A DNA stretch of 64,000 bases from M3007 sp044230315 (GCA_044230315.1 JBGARJ010000008.1:118997-182996), one strand, 5' to 3'. Shown: positions 36,371 through 44,715, numbered from the stretch's first letter. Made by a program: numbers and translations. The notes: generated by a model from the sequence alone, not told the origin.

Positions 36371-37192
36371 TTGCATATGTTTTCGCAAAAAAATAGTCAG
36401 ATCGCCCTTAGTTTGGGCCTTACGGCGCTGGTTATGATCATTACTGTTGCAGGCTACCAGTTATCGCCGAGAGATTCTTCCCTGGAAACGTTCTTTTTCG
36501 CCCTGGGCGGCAAAATGCCCAGTGGTTTAATCCAGACCGTCACGTTCTTCTGCTTTTTTGTTTGCCTTTTTGGAATGAACGCGCTGACGAGCCGCATTCG
36601 CCGGGAAGAGTTTGCCTATAACGCCAAATTATTGCCCGAAACCGAGCAATACGTGCTGTATCCTGAAGACGTCAACCGCATCAAACTGGAAACGATCGAA
36701 GTGGAACGGCACCTCGGCTCGGGCTTGCTGACCGACCTGATCAAACAGGCTGCTACCAAATTTCGCTCCAGTCACTCACCGGCCGAATCACTGGCGATAG
36801 TCGAAACGGTCAGTGACATGCACCGAAAATCCGTTGAAAAAGATTTCTGGCTGATCCACACCAGCCAGGCACTAATCCCCGCTTTCGGGTTTCTGGGCAC
36901 GGTGTTGGGGATGGCCGCCGCTATTTTGAACATGGGCAAAACCCAGCCAACAGCGATGGTCTCTCCCACCGGCCCGGTTGCCGCCGCCGCCGCACCCTCC
37001 GCCATTTCCGGTTCCGACATTCAGGTTCTGGTCGACAGCCTGGGTACCGCTTTTTTCACTACGATCGTAGCAATTGTATTAGGCATTGTCGTCAATGTAA
37101 TGATGAAACGCCTCGAATCGCGGGTGGAAGATCTGCACACAGGAATGAAACGCTATGTGGTGGAAAACCTGATCAACCGGATCCAATTGTAA
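36371..37192 (+). CDS. MotA/TolQ/ExbB-family proton channel protein
   Basis: A 273-residue inner membrane protein. Two N-terminal helices (about 10-27 and 50-70) are followed by a cytoplasmic loop, then the two family-defining helices: IPAFGFLGTVLGMAAAILNM (about 177-196) and LVDSLGTAFFTTIVAIVLGIVV (about 222-243). The GFLGTVLGM and LGTAFFTT motifs are the channel signature. A Pro/Ala-rich insertion sits between the last two helices. With the one-TM protein upstream it probably forms a stator-like, ion-driven complex. A hairpin terminator follows. Confidence 0.82.
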   Translation: MHMFSQKNSQIALSLGLTALVMIITVAGYQLSPRDSSLETFFFALGGKMPSGLIQTVTFFCFFVCLFGMNALTSRIRREEFAYNAKLLPETEQYVLYPEDVNRIKLETIEVERHLGSGLLTDLIKQAATKFRSSHSPAESLAIVETVSDMHRKSVEKDFWLIHTSQALIPAFGFLGTVLGMAAAILNMGKTQPTAMVSPTGPVAAAAAPSAISGSDIQVLVDSLGTAFFTTIVAIVLGIVVNVMMKRLESRVEDLHTGMKRYVVENLINRIQL

Positions 37193-37220
37193 CGCTGTCT
37201 GCAAGGCGGTATGAAACGAA

Positions 37221-37256
37221 GAAGGCGAGGTCCAAATGTGGACGTCGCCTTCTCTT
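37221..37256 (+). terminator. Hairpin terminator after the channel gene
   Basis: GAAGGCGAGGTCC (37221-37233) pairs with GGACGTCGCCTTC (37240-37252) with one mismatch and a 6-nt loop, followed by TCTT. Confidence 0.75.
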
Positions 37257-37278
37257 ATCTCCAATAAATGGATGTGCG

Positions 37279-37512
37279 TTTTGGATAGGGATTAAACGTC
37301 AATAGATGAAAACAAGGTACTTGATACTCAACAGTCGCCTCGGAGAGGCGCAATGTTTGTAGAAAACAATCCACAATCACATCCACACGAGAAGAGTCAT
37401 GAGGGCTTTAAGCGGCTCTTCCAACTCCAATCGATATAAAATTCTGGAAAAGCGAAAACCTTGCGCCGCTCGGAGGCGATTTTCACTCCGGTAGTTCATT
37501 CCTATCCAAAAA
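37279..37512. repeat. Inverted-repeat element, MITE-like
   Basis: The left end reads TTTTGGATAGGGATTAAAC (37279-37297) and the right end is its near reverse complement, GTTCATTCCTATCCAAAA (37493-37510). Inside each end is a related palindrome: CGCCTCGGAGAGGCGCAA on the left and TTGCGCCGCTCGGAGGCG on the right, each next to GTTT or AAAC. The whole unit of about 234 bp has no coding frame. Terminal inverted repeats without a gene suggest a non-autonomous mobile or dispersed repeat; the copy number cannot be seen from this window. Confidence 0.6.
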
Positions 37513-37537
37513 TCACCTTAAATTAGGGTAACTACGC

Positions 37538-38143
37538 TTATTCAGCGTCTTCTTTTTTCTCTTCTTCCGAGGAGGGCTCGGTTGTTTCCTCTTCGGTTTC
37601 GTTCATTTCTTCTACCGGCTCCACCACATCTTCTACCGGTTCCACCGCCGTTTCCACTTCTTCTTCAACGGCTTCTGCAACGGTAGCGGCAGCCGTTGTT
37701 TCAACGCCCGGCTTTTTCGCGCCTCCACTGCCACGGCGGGTTTTCTTGGTCGTTTTGACCTTCCCGGCGTTGGGGTTGTACACTTCGTTGAAATCAACCA
37801 ATTCGATCATCGCCGTTTCAGCGCCATCTCCGCGACGGAAGCCCAGTTTGATGACCCGAACATATCCGCCCGGGCGATCGCCAACTTTTTGCGCCACGGC
37901 GCCAAAAAGTTCTTTGATTGCTTCTTTGTTCTGCAGATAACTGAAGACAACCCGGCGGGAATGCGTAGTGTTGTCCTTTGCCTTGGTGATCAGTGGCTCC
38001 ACATAGCGGCGAAGCGCCTTGGCTTTTGCCAGTGTAGTGGTGATCCGTTTGTGTTCGATGAGCGCGATGGCCAGGTTGGCCAAGAGTGCGCTGCGGTGGG
38101 CGGCGGTACGCCCAAGGTTGTTAATTTTGTCTCCGTGACGCAT
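37538..38143 (-). CDS. rplQ: 50S ribosomal protein L17
   Basis: A 201-residue L17. The core (MRHGDKINNLGRTAAHRSAL to about residue 118) is standard. The remaining 80 residues are an acidic Glu/Val/Thr-rich tail typical of Bacteroidota L17 but not of the 120-residue proteobacterial form. It is the last gene of the ribosomal protein operon, 234 nt after rpoA, the gap holding a palindromic repeat array. Confidence 0.97.
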   Translation of the reverse strand: MRHGDKINNLGRTAAHRSALLANLAIALIEHKRITTTLAKAKALRRYVEPLITKAKDNTTHSRRVVFSYLQNKEAIKELFGAVAQKVGDRPGGYVRVIKLGFRRGDGAETAMIELVDFNEVYNPNAGKVKTTKKTRRGSGGAKKPGVETTAAATVAEAVEEEVETAVEPVEDVVEPVEEMNETEEETTEPSSEEEKKEDAE

Positions 38144-38230
38144 GATATGTACCTAAATTCTGGTGGCAGCACCGGGGCAAGAACAATCCAAATTTCTGCT
38201 CGACGGTTACTACGCTTATGAAAAAATGGG

Positions 38231-38372
38231 AATTAATGTGGGCAATAAGATCAATGTGGTCAATGTGGTCAATGTGGTCAATGTGGTCAATGTGGGCAAT
38301 GTGATTAATAGGTTACCTACCCGTGATCTGCTCATTGAACACATTGATCTCATTCCCCACATTGACCACATT
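38231..38372. repeat. Palindromic nonamer array between rpoA and rplQ
   Basis: Left arm (38231-38309): direct repeats of a 9-bp unit AATGTGGTC with variants AATGTGGGC and AATGTGATT. Right arm (38331-38372): the inverted unit (GACCACATT and relatives). The arms are separated by about 20 nt, so the transcript can fold into a long hairpin. Confidence 0.85.
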
Positions 38373-38377
38373 AAAAT

Positions 38378-39376
38378 TTATTCTTCGTCCAGTTTGTACT
38401 TCGACAAGTCCATGCCGAAAGTCAACCCTTTATCTTGTAACAATTCTTCGATTTCGACTAATGACTTCTTGCCGAAATTGCGGAATTTGAGGAGTTCGTG
38501 GGTGTCGTATTTCACCAATTCGGCCAGGGTGTTGATTTTTGCCGCCTTGAGGCAGTTGTAGGCGCGCACACTGAGGTCCAGGTCTTCGAGCGAGGTTTTC
38601 AGCAGTTTGCGCATGTGCAGGATGTGTTCATCCACCACATTTTCTTCGCGGCTGGCCGGTGTATCGAACGTGATATTGTCATCGGTGATGAGCATCAGGT
38701 GCTGGATCAAAATCCGGCTGGCTTCACGGATGGCATCTTCCGGATGGATGGTACCGTCCGTTTTCACTTCGATGGTCAGTTTTTCATAGTCGGTGCGTTG
38801 GCCTACGCGGGTATTTTCCACTTTATAGGCCACGTTTTTGATCGGCGTATAGATCGCGTCGATCGGGATCACCCCGATGACCGCTTCCTTTGGGGCGCCG
38901 TCGTCGGCTGGTTGGTAGCCACGGCCTTTGGAAATGGTCAATTCCAGTTCGAGGGTCACCGATGGTTCCATCCGGCAGATGAGCAGCTCGGGATTCATCA
39001 CCTTGAACACATTGGTAAATTCCTCGATGTCGCCGGCGCGAAATTCTTCGCGGCCGCTAAAGGTGAGGTAGATTTTCTCCGGCTGGCCTTTGTCATCCTG
39101 AATGAGCGGCTTTAGCCGCACCTGTTTGATATTCAGAACAATGTCAACAACATCTTCTACGACGCCGCGGAGCGTGGCGAACTCGTGGTCGACTCCTCCG
39201 ATGCGCACCGCGCTGATCGCATAGCCTTCCAGGGAGGAAAGCAATACGCGACGAAGAGAGTTACCGATAGTTTGGCCAAAACCGGGTTCGAGGGGCTTAA
39301 ATTCGAAGGTTCCCTCAAAGTCGGTAGCTTTTTGAAGCAGGATTTTGTCGGGCTTCTGGAAATTGAGAATACTCAT
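38378..39376 (-). CDS. rpoA: RNA polymerase subunit alpha
   Basis: A 332-residue alpha subunit. The N-terminal domain (about 1-235) has the dimerisation motifs (FEFKPLEPGFGQTIGNSLRR). The C-terminal domain (about 255-325) contains the helix-hairpin-helix (AYNCLKAAKINTLAELV and LLKFRNFGKKSLVEIEE) that contacts promoter UP elements and activators. It is between rpsD and rplQ, as in most bacteria. Confidence 0.98.
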   Translation of the reverse strand: MSILNFQKPDKILLQKATDFEGTFEFKPLEPGFGQTIGNSLRRVLLSSLEGYAISAVRIGGVDHEFATLRGVVEDVVDIVLNIKQVRLKPLIQDDKGQPEKIYLTFSGREEFRAGDIEEFTNVFKVMNPELLICRMEPSVTLELELTISKGRGYQPADDGAPKEAVIGVIPIDAIYTPIKNVAYKVENTRVGQRTDYEKLTIEVKTDGTIHPEDAIREASRILIQHLMLITDDNITFDTPASREENVVDEHILHMRKLLKTSLEDLDLSVRAYNCLKAAKINTLAELVKYDTHELLKFRNFGKKSLVEIEELLQDKGLTFGMDLSKYKLDEE

Positions 39377-39481
39377 ATTTGGATGCAGGATGCTAGATTT
39401 TGGATGCTGAATACTCTTCCAAAGGCTGAGATAAAAGGGTACTGGATGCTACTCGATTCAGATGCTGGTATGAACGCTAAA

Positions 39482-39518
39482 TACTGGATATCAAATGCAG
39501 GGCATTTAATATCCAGTA
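39482..39518. repeat. Perfect-type hairpin between rpsD and rpoA
   Basis: TACTGGATATCAAATGC (39482-39498) pairs with GCATTTAATATCCAGTA (39502-39518) at 16 of 17 positions with a 3-nt loop. The surrounding 207-nt spacer also contains several GGATGC heptamer-like repeats (near 39382, 39402, 39442) and their inverse GCATCC (39567). Confidence 0.85.
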
Positions 39519-39583
39519 GCGGTTAATTAAATATTCGAATCAGGTGTATTTCGCATCAAGAATCAAGCATCCAGTAACAAGAA

Positions 39584-40198
39584 TTATTTCGAGTACAACT
39601 CGACGATTAACTGTTCGTTGATTTTTTCCGGGATCTGGTCGCGTTGCGGATAACTGAGAAAAACCCCTTGCATTTTATCGGGGTTCCACTCCAACCAACC
39701 GTATTTACGCACATCGTTCGTTTTCGAGCCGGCGTGCAGGGTAATCATTTCCAGGCCTTTCGACTTGCTCCGTACGGCAATTACGTCGCCGGGTTTAAGC
39801 GAGTATGACGGAATATTGACCACGTTTCCATTCACCGTGATATGCCGGTGCCCAACGAGTTGGCGGGCGCCACGGCGGGTAGGCGAAATGCCGAGCCGGT
39901 ACACCGTATTGTCTAACCGGGCTTCCAACAACTGCAGCAACACTTCACCGGTTACCCCGTGACGGCGCGTAGCATTGTGAAAAGTGCGGCGGAACTGCCG
40001 CTCCAAAACGCCATACGTATATTTGGCCTTTTGTTTTTCGGACAATTGATGCGCATAATCCGAACTCGCTTTTTTCTTGCGGGTCAGGCCATGCTGCCCG
40101 GGCGGGTATTTGCGGCGTTCAAAATATTTGTCGTAGCCGAAAATCGGGTCGCCAAAAGTGCGGGCTTTTTTGGTAGTTGGTCCTGTATAACGAGCCAT
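39584..40198 (-). CDS. rpsD: 30S ribosomal protein S4
   Basis: A 204-residue S4. The start MARYTGPTTKKARTFGDPIF is the C-minus form without the zinc-binding cysteines, usual for this phylum. The S4 RNA-binding domain lies at about residues 95-160 (RLDNTVYRLGISPTRRGARQ). S4 nucleates 30S assembly and can autoregulate its operon in some bacteria. A nonamer palindrome fills the gap to rpsK. Confidence 0.97.
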   Translation of the reverse strand: MARYTGPTTKKARTFGDPIFGYDKYFERRKYPPGQHGLTRKKKASSDYAHQLSEKQKAKYTYGVLERQFRRTFHNATRRHGVTGEVLLQLLEARLDNTVYRLGISPTRRGARQLVGHRHITVNGNVVNIPSYSLKPGDVIAVRSKSKGLEMITLHAGSKTNDVRKYGWLEWNPDKMQGVFLSYPQRDQIPEKINEQLIVELYSK

Positions 40199-40227
40199 TT
40201 TATGAGAATGTGGTCAATTCTGAAATG

Positions 40228-40422
40228 AGGGCAATGTGGTTAATGTGGGCAATGTGGTTAATGTGGGCAATGTGGTTAATGTGGGCAATGTGGTTAATGT
40301 GGGCAATGTGGTTAATATGGGCAATGTGGTTAATATGGGCAATGTGGCAATTAACATGTGATCTCGTGTCAATCGACCATATTGCCCACATTAACCACAT
40401 TGACCACATTGACCACATTTAT
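40228..40422. repeat. Palindromic nonamer array between rpsK and rpsD
   Basis: The left arm (40228-40350) has about 13 units alternating AATGTGGTT and AATGTGGGC (18-bp period, some AATATGGGC). The right arm (40368-40422) carries the inverse units (GCCCACATT, AACCACATT, GACCACATT). It fills almost the whole 227-nt spacer. Confidence 0.88.
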
Positions 40423-40425
40423 AAA

Positions 40426-40818
40426 TTATACCCGACGGCGTTTGGGCGGGCGGCAACCGTTGTGTGGCATCGGCGTTACGTCATTGATAACCGTCACCTT
40501 GATACCGGACTGGTCGATAGCGCGGATGGCAGCCTCCCGGCCGGAACCCGGGCCTTTTACAAAAACCTCCACCGAGCGGATGCCGGCATCGAATGCCACT
40601 TTGGCGGCGTCGTTGGCCGAAACCTGGGCAGCATACGGAGTGTTTTTCTTGGACCCACGGAAACCGGATTTGCCGGCCGTCGACCAGGATACCACCTCGC
40701 CTTGCTTGTTGGTGATGGAGATAATAATATTATTGAAGCTGGCCTGAATATAGACCAACCCCTCCGGGGTGATTTTAACTTTACGCTTGACCGCTTTTTT
40801 TGCAGCTCCTTTAGCCAT
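40426..40818 (-). CDS. rpsK: 30S ribosomal protein S11
   Basis: A 130-residue S11 with the standard core (GLVYIQASFNNIIISITNKQ and VEVFVKGPGSGREAAIRA) and a basic C-terminus (NGCRPPKRRRV). It sits in the small-subunit platform and contributes to the mRNA exit region. Gap of 25 nt to rpsM upstream. Confidence 0.98.
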   Translation of the reverse strand: MAKGAAKKAVKRKVKITPEGLVYIQASFNNIIISITNKQGEVVSWSTAGKSGFRGSKKNTPYAAQVSANDAAKVAFDAGIRSVEVFVKGPGSGREAAIRAIDQSGIKVTVINDVTPMPHNGCRPPKRRRV

Positions 40819-40843
40819 TGTATCTGAGTGTAAAAATTAACGA

Positions 40844-41221
40844 TTATTTCGTTGCTTTTTTCTTGTTAGCCACCGTCTTACGCTTGCCCTTCCGGGTACG
40901 CGCGTTGGTACGGGTGCGTTGGCCGCGCAATGGCAACCCTTTCCGGTGACGGAGGCCCCGGTAGCAGCCGATATCCATCAATCGTTTGATGTTCAACTGC
41001 ACTTCCGAGCGCAACTGCCCTTCCGTTTTATAGTCGTCGGCAATGATCCGGGCGATGGTTTTGATGTTATCGTCCGACCATTGGTCTACTTTCGTATTTT
41101 CATCGATCCCTGCCTTGGTAAGAATATCCTTGGCGGTTGGCACTCCAATACCATAGATATACGTCAGACCGATAACGCCTCTTTTGTTTCGGGGCAAGTC
41201 GACACCAGCAATACGAGCCAT
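40844..41221 (-). CDS. rpsM: 30S ribosomal protein S13
   Basis: A 125-residue S13 starting at MARIAGVDLPRNKRG (ATG 41221). The frame is open 15 codons further upstream but those residues are not S13-like. The helix-two-turn-helix region (YIYGIGVPTAKDILTKAGI) and the basic tail (GQRTRTNARTRKGKRK) contact tRNA and 16S rRNA in the head. Confidence 0.97.
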   Translation of the reverse strand: MARIAGVDLPRNKRGVIGLTYIYGIGVPTAKDILTKAGIDENTKVDQWSDDNIKTIARIIADDYKTEGQLRSEVQLNIKRLMDIGCYRGLRHRKGLPLRGQRTRTNARTRKGKRKTVANKKKATK

Positions 41222-41300
41222 ATTCGTTATAAATTTGAAATTGTACGCTTGAAGAGTAAGTGCCAATGCGCCTTACCGCACTTCAAACGCCAAACTGAGT

Positions 41301-41417
41301 TTATCCTTGACGTTGTTTGAACTTGGGGTTCTTTTTGTTGATCACATACAGTTTGCCTTTGCGACGAACAATCTTGCAATCGGCAGAACGCTTCTTTATG
41401 GATGGTCTAACTTTCAT
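41301..41417 (-). CDS. rpmJ: 50S ribosomal protein L36
   Basis: A 38-residue protein reading MKVRPSIKKRSADCKIVRR then KGKLYVINKKNPKFKQRQG. It keeps one Cys of the zinc ribbon only, so it is a zinc-free form as commonly seen in Bacteroidota. Placed between infA and rpsM, the usual position. Confidence 0.95.
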   Translation of the reverse strand: MKVRPSIKKRSADCKIVRRKGKLYVINKKNPKFKQRQG

Positions 41418-41480
41418 GTCGGCTACGTTTTCTTTGAGAAAAAAGTCGATCTAAACACTGATTGTCAATAGTTTAGGGGA

Positions 41481-41699
41481 TTATTTATAGCGGTAGATAA
41501 TTCGTCCGCGCGTTAAATCGTATGGCGACATTTCCACCGACACCTTATCGCCCGGAAGAATACGGATATAGTGCATCCGCATTTTGCCAGAGATCGTGGC
41601 GAGGATAATGTGACCATTTTCCAACCGAACTTTAAAGTTTGCGTTGGAAAGCGCTTCCGTCACTTCCCCATCTTGTTTAATTAGGTCCTCTTTTGCCAT
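41481..41699 (-). CDS. infA: Translation initiation factor IF-1
   Basis: A 72-residue OB-fold protein of normal length (NFKVRLENGHIILATISGKM and RGRIIYRYK). It binds the A site of the 30S subunit with IF-2 and IF-3. It is 32 nt after map. A GAACTTTG sequence upstream (near 41726) resembles half of a promoter box but lacks the TA. Confidence 0.97.
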   Translation of the reverse strand: MAKEDLIKQDGEVTEALSNANFKVRLENGHIILATISGKMRMHYIRILPGDKVSVEMSPYDLTRGRIIYRYK

Positions 41700-41731
41700 A
41701 AAAGCCCCTTCAAATTTTGGGCTGCAAAGTT

Positions 41732-42577
41732 CTAATTTTTCGGCGAAACTTCTCTCACCGAAGGATTATTTTTTATTGCATCCAGAATATACTGGTGATC
41801 GGATAAAATATCCGCTTTGTCTTTCCGAACGGCTACCGAATGCTCATAATGCGCGCTGGGCTTTCGATCGCGGGTATGGATAGTCCAGCCGTCTTTGTCC
41901 TGGTACACTTCTTTTACACCGAGGTTGACCATGGGTTCAATGGCCAGCACCAACCCATGTTGCATCAGCATGCCTTTACCACGCTTGCCATAGTTGGGCA
42001 CCTCCGGGTCTTCATGCAAGGACCGGCCGATACCGTGACCAACCAGTTCCCGCACTACTCCATACGGATGTTCGCGTTCGCAGTAATGCTGGATGGCAAA
42101 GGAAATGTCGCCGATTCGTTTTCCGGCAACAGCCTGTTCAATCCCTTTGTACAATGCCGCATACGTCACTTGCAACAATTCCATCACGGCATCATCCACA
42201 TTGGGCATTGGAAACGTGAACGCAGCATCGCCGAAATAACCGTTCAACTCAACGCCGCAATCCACCGACACTACATCATCGTCCTGAAATGCACGTTTGC
42301 CGGGAATGCCATGCACGACAATATCGTTGTACGACACACAAAGCGAAGCCGGAAAGCCGTGGTAACCCTTAAAAGCCGGCCGGCCATGGTGGTCGCGAAT
42401 AAACGTTTCTGCTTCCTTGTCAATATCCTGCCCGGTCATTCCCGGCTTCAGGATACTGGCCACATGTGCCAGCGTTTTAGAAACCACCAGATTGGCTGCC
42501 CGAAGCATTTCGATTTCTTCATCGGTCTTGTAAAAGACTTTTTTCCCTTCCGAACCGCTGCTAAAAAGGCCTGCCAT
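41732..42577 (-). CDS. map: Type I methionine aminopeptidase
   Basis: A 281-residue enzyme that removes the initiator methionine from new proteins. Metal ligands are recognisable: two Asp in VSVDCGVELNGYFGDAAF, His in LVGHGIGRSLHEDP, Glu in AIEPMVNLG and Glu in SAHYEHSVAV. The substrate-binding His is in HGIPGKR. A 25-residue N-terminal extension precedes the core. It starts 10 nt after secY. Confidence 0.96.
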   Translation of the reverse strand: MAGLFSSGSEGKKVFYKTDEEIEMLRAANLVVSKTLAHVASILKPGMTGQDIDKEAETFIRDHHGRPAFKGYHGFPASLCVSYNDIVVHGIPGKRAFQDDDVVSVDCGVELNGYFGDAAFTFPMPNVDDAVMELLQVTYAALYKGIEQAVAGKRIGDISFAIQHYCEREHPYGVVRELVGHGIGRSLHEDPEVPNYGKRGKGMLMQHGLVLAIEPMVNLGVKEVYQDKDGWTIHTRDRKPSAHYEHSVAVRKDKADILSDHQYILDAIKNNPSVREVSPKN

Positions 42578-42587
42578 GGTGATGTCC

Positions 42588-43955
42588 TTACTGGGGTTGC
42601 CCGATTTGAATACCCTGAGTTGACCGGCCTTGTATCCGGCCAGACTTGATCAGGCCATCATATTTCTGCGTAAGCAAATAGCTTTCAATCACTTGCAGGG
42701 TATCCAAGGCAACGCCAACCATGATCAGCAGGGTGGTGCCACCAAAGAAAAGCGCAAATTGCTGGTTGATACCAAGCGTAGCTGCGATAGAAGGCAAGAT
42801 GCCAATAAAGCCGAGGAATACCGCTCCCGGGAGGGTAATCCGCGACATAATAATTTCAATATAGGAAGCCGTTGCTTCACCGGGTTTTACTCCAGGGATG
42901 AAGGCGTTGCTGCGTTTCAGGTATTCCGCGTAGTTGGTCGGGTTGATCATGAGCGCCGTATACACATACGTGAAAATGACGATCAGCAGGAAAAACACAA
43001 TGTTATACCCCAGCGAGTAAATATCATTGAACATATGGATCCGTCCGGTGGCCTGGGTCTGAGTGCCGGAAAAATATTGAAAAGCAGTAGCCGGCAAAAA
43101 CATCAGAGCCTGGGCAAAAATGATCGGCATTACGCCTGCCGAGTTCACTTTGAGCGGCAGGTAATCACGCGCACTCGCCTGTGGCAGGGAACCGCCGGTC
43201 CGGCCGACCATGCGCTTGGCAAATTGGATGGGTATCCGCCGTACACCCTGGATGACCAATACGGTAGCCAGTACGATCACAAAGAAGAAGGCCAGTTCGA
43301 TGAAGAACAACAGCAATTGGCTGTCGCCGAACAATTTTTGAAATTCGAAAACAAACGCTGCCGGTAGCCTGGCCAGAATACCCACCTGGATGATCAGCGA
43401 GATACCGTTGCCGATGCCTTTATCGGTGATCCGTTCGCCGAGCCACATGGAGAAGATCGTACCAGCGGTCAGGATGATAATGTTGGAGAACCAGAATATT
43501 CCTTCTGGGATATTGGGTGAGATGGCGCCGGGGATACTGGATACCAGTTGCAAGTAGCCGCCACCCTGAACAAGGGTAATGGCAACCGTGAGCAAACGGG
43601 TGATTTGGTTGAGGCGTTTGCGGCCACTTTCGCCTTCACGCGTTTGGAGGCGTTGGAAATAGGGTACGGCAAAGCCCAATAACTGAACAATAATAGAAGC
43701 GGTGATATACGGCATCACCCCGAGGGCGAGTACAGCCGCTTTGTCGAAAGCGCCGCCCGTGAACACATTGATCAGACCAAGCAGGTCGTTGGCGCCGCGG
43801 CTTTTGCTGGCTTTTTCCAGCGCTGACGGCACTACGCCCGGGAGCACGATGAACGTACCGACGCGAAAAACCAACAGCAACAACAGCGTGTAGACAATGC
43901 GCTCGCGGAGTTCTTTAATGCTCCAGATATTTTTGATTACTGTAAACAGTTTCAT
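42588..43955 (-). CDS. secY: Preprotein translocase subunit SecY
   Basis: A 455-residue inner membrane channel protein with ten predicted helices. Family motifs include the N-terminal FRVGTFIVLPGV, the plug-adjacent GALGVMPYIT-type helix (ALGVMPYITASIIVQLLG) and the cytoplasmic loop with KRMVGRTGG. It forms the Sec channel with SecE and SecG, which are not here. Fifteen nt from rplO and 10 nt from map. Confidence 0.98.
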   Translation of the reverse strand: MKLFTVIKNIWSIKELRERIVYTLLLLLVFRVGTFIVLPGVVPSALEKASKSRGANDLLGLINVFTGGAFDKAAVLALGVMPYITASIIVQLLGFAVPYFQRLQTREGESGRKRLNQITRLLTVAITLVQGGGYLQLVSSIPGAISPNIPEGIFWFSNIIILTAGTIFSMWLGERITDKGIGNGISLIIQVGILARLPAAFVFEFQKLFGDSQLLLFFIELAFFFVIVLATVLVIQGVRRIPIQFAKRMVGRTGGSLPQASARDYLPLKVNSAGVMPIIFAQALMFLPATAFQYFSGTQTQATGRIHMFNDIYSLGYNIVFFLLIVIFTYVYTALMINPTNYAEYLKRSNAFIPGVKPGEATASYIEIIMSRITLPGAVFLGFIGILPSIAATLGINQQFALFFGGTTLLIMVGVALDTLQVIESYLLTQKYDGLIKSGRIQGRSTQGIQIGQPQ

Positions 43956-43970
43956 TACGTCGGCAAGATT

Positions 43971-44417
43971 TTAGACGATTTGAACACTTCCGCCCAGCGC
44001 TTCGATGGCTGCTTTGGCAGAAGCCGAAATAGCGTGGACAGACAGTTCCACTTTTGTAGTCAGTTTACCGTTGCCCAGCACTTTGATCCGGTCGTTTTGA
44101 CGGCCGATACCAGCTTCGTGCAGGGCCATTACATCAAACTTGGACTGGCCGGTCGCCCGCACCAATTTTTCCAGCTGACTCAAATTCAACGGCACGTATT
44201 CCACGCGATTGATGTTCTGGAAGCCGCGTTTTGGCAGTCGGCGCTGCATCGGGGTTTGCCCCCCTTCAAAATTGCGCTTCAAACGGGAACCGCTCCGGGA
44301 TTTGTCGCCTTTGTGTCCACGCGTGGAGGTACCGCCGTGCCCGGAGCCCGGGCCGCGACCGATACGTTTCCGCGATTTGACAGAACCCTTGGCCGGACGT
44401 AGATTATTGAGTTCCAT
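43971..44417 (-). CDS. rplO: 50S ribosomal protein L15
   Basis: A 148-residue L15 starting at MELNNLRPAKGSVKSRKRIG (ATG 44417); the frame opens five codons earlier. The glycine/arginine-rich N-terminal extension (GRGPGSGHGGTSTRGHKG) that threads into 23S rRNA is standard. Confidence 0.97.
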   Translation of the reverse strand: MELNNLRPAKGSVKSRKRIGRGPGSGHGGTSTRGHKGDKSRSGSRLKRNFEGGQTPMQRRLPKRGFQNINRVEYVPLNLSQLEKLVRATGQSKFDVMALHEAGIGRQNDRIKVLGNGKLTTKVELSVHAISASAKAAIEALGGSVQIV

Positions 44418-44445
44418 TGTTATGTTTTTCAATGACGTTTGCGAA

Positions 44446-44625
44446 TTAGGCTTGGTTTACCTGCACGAGATGTCCCACCACCCGGATCATTCCTTGAATT
44501 TGCGGATTATCTTCGTGTTCAACGGTCTGATGCATCTTGCGAAAGCCCAGAGCCTTGAGGGTCTCTTTCTGGCGTTTCGTTTTGTCGATCGGACTTTTTA
44601 CCAGGGTGATTTTTACCTTGCTCAT
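44446..44625 (-). CDS. rpmD: 50S ribosomal protein L30
   Basis: A 59-residue protein (MSKVKITLVKSPIDKTKRQK, then TLKALGFRKMHQTVEHED) matching L30 over its full length. It is too short to stand out by length but lies exactly between rpsE and rplO, where rpmD is expected. Confidence 0.96.
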   Translation of the reverse strand: MSKVKITLVKSPIDKTKRQKETLKALGFRKMHQTVEHEDNPQIQGMIRVVGHLVQVNQA

Positions 44626-44715
44626 CTGTCGAAAAGTTTGGAGTTTGAAGTTCGAAGTTCGCCAGTCGGGTTGGTTGATGTCAACTGCGACCTTCGCCTG
44701 TCAAACCGAAAGAGT

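Larger units (their letters stand above)
37193..37537. other. 345-bp gap between convergent genes
   Basis: Holds a terminator (37221-37252) and an inverted-repeat element (37279-37512), listed separately. No coding frame is convincing. Confidence 0.6.

Noticed and set aside
40228..40422. CRISPR array
   Set aside because: The unit is 9 bp without unique spacers, there is an inverted arm, and no cas gene is near.
41718..41735. Promoter just upstream of infA
   Set aside because: GAACTTTG lacks the TA of the TAnnTTTG box, so support is too weak.
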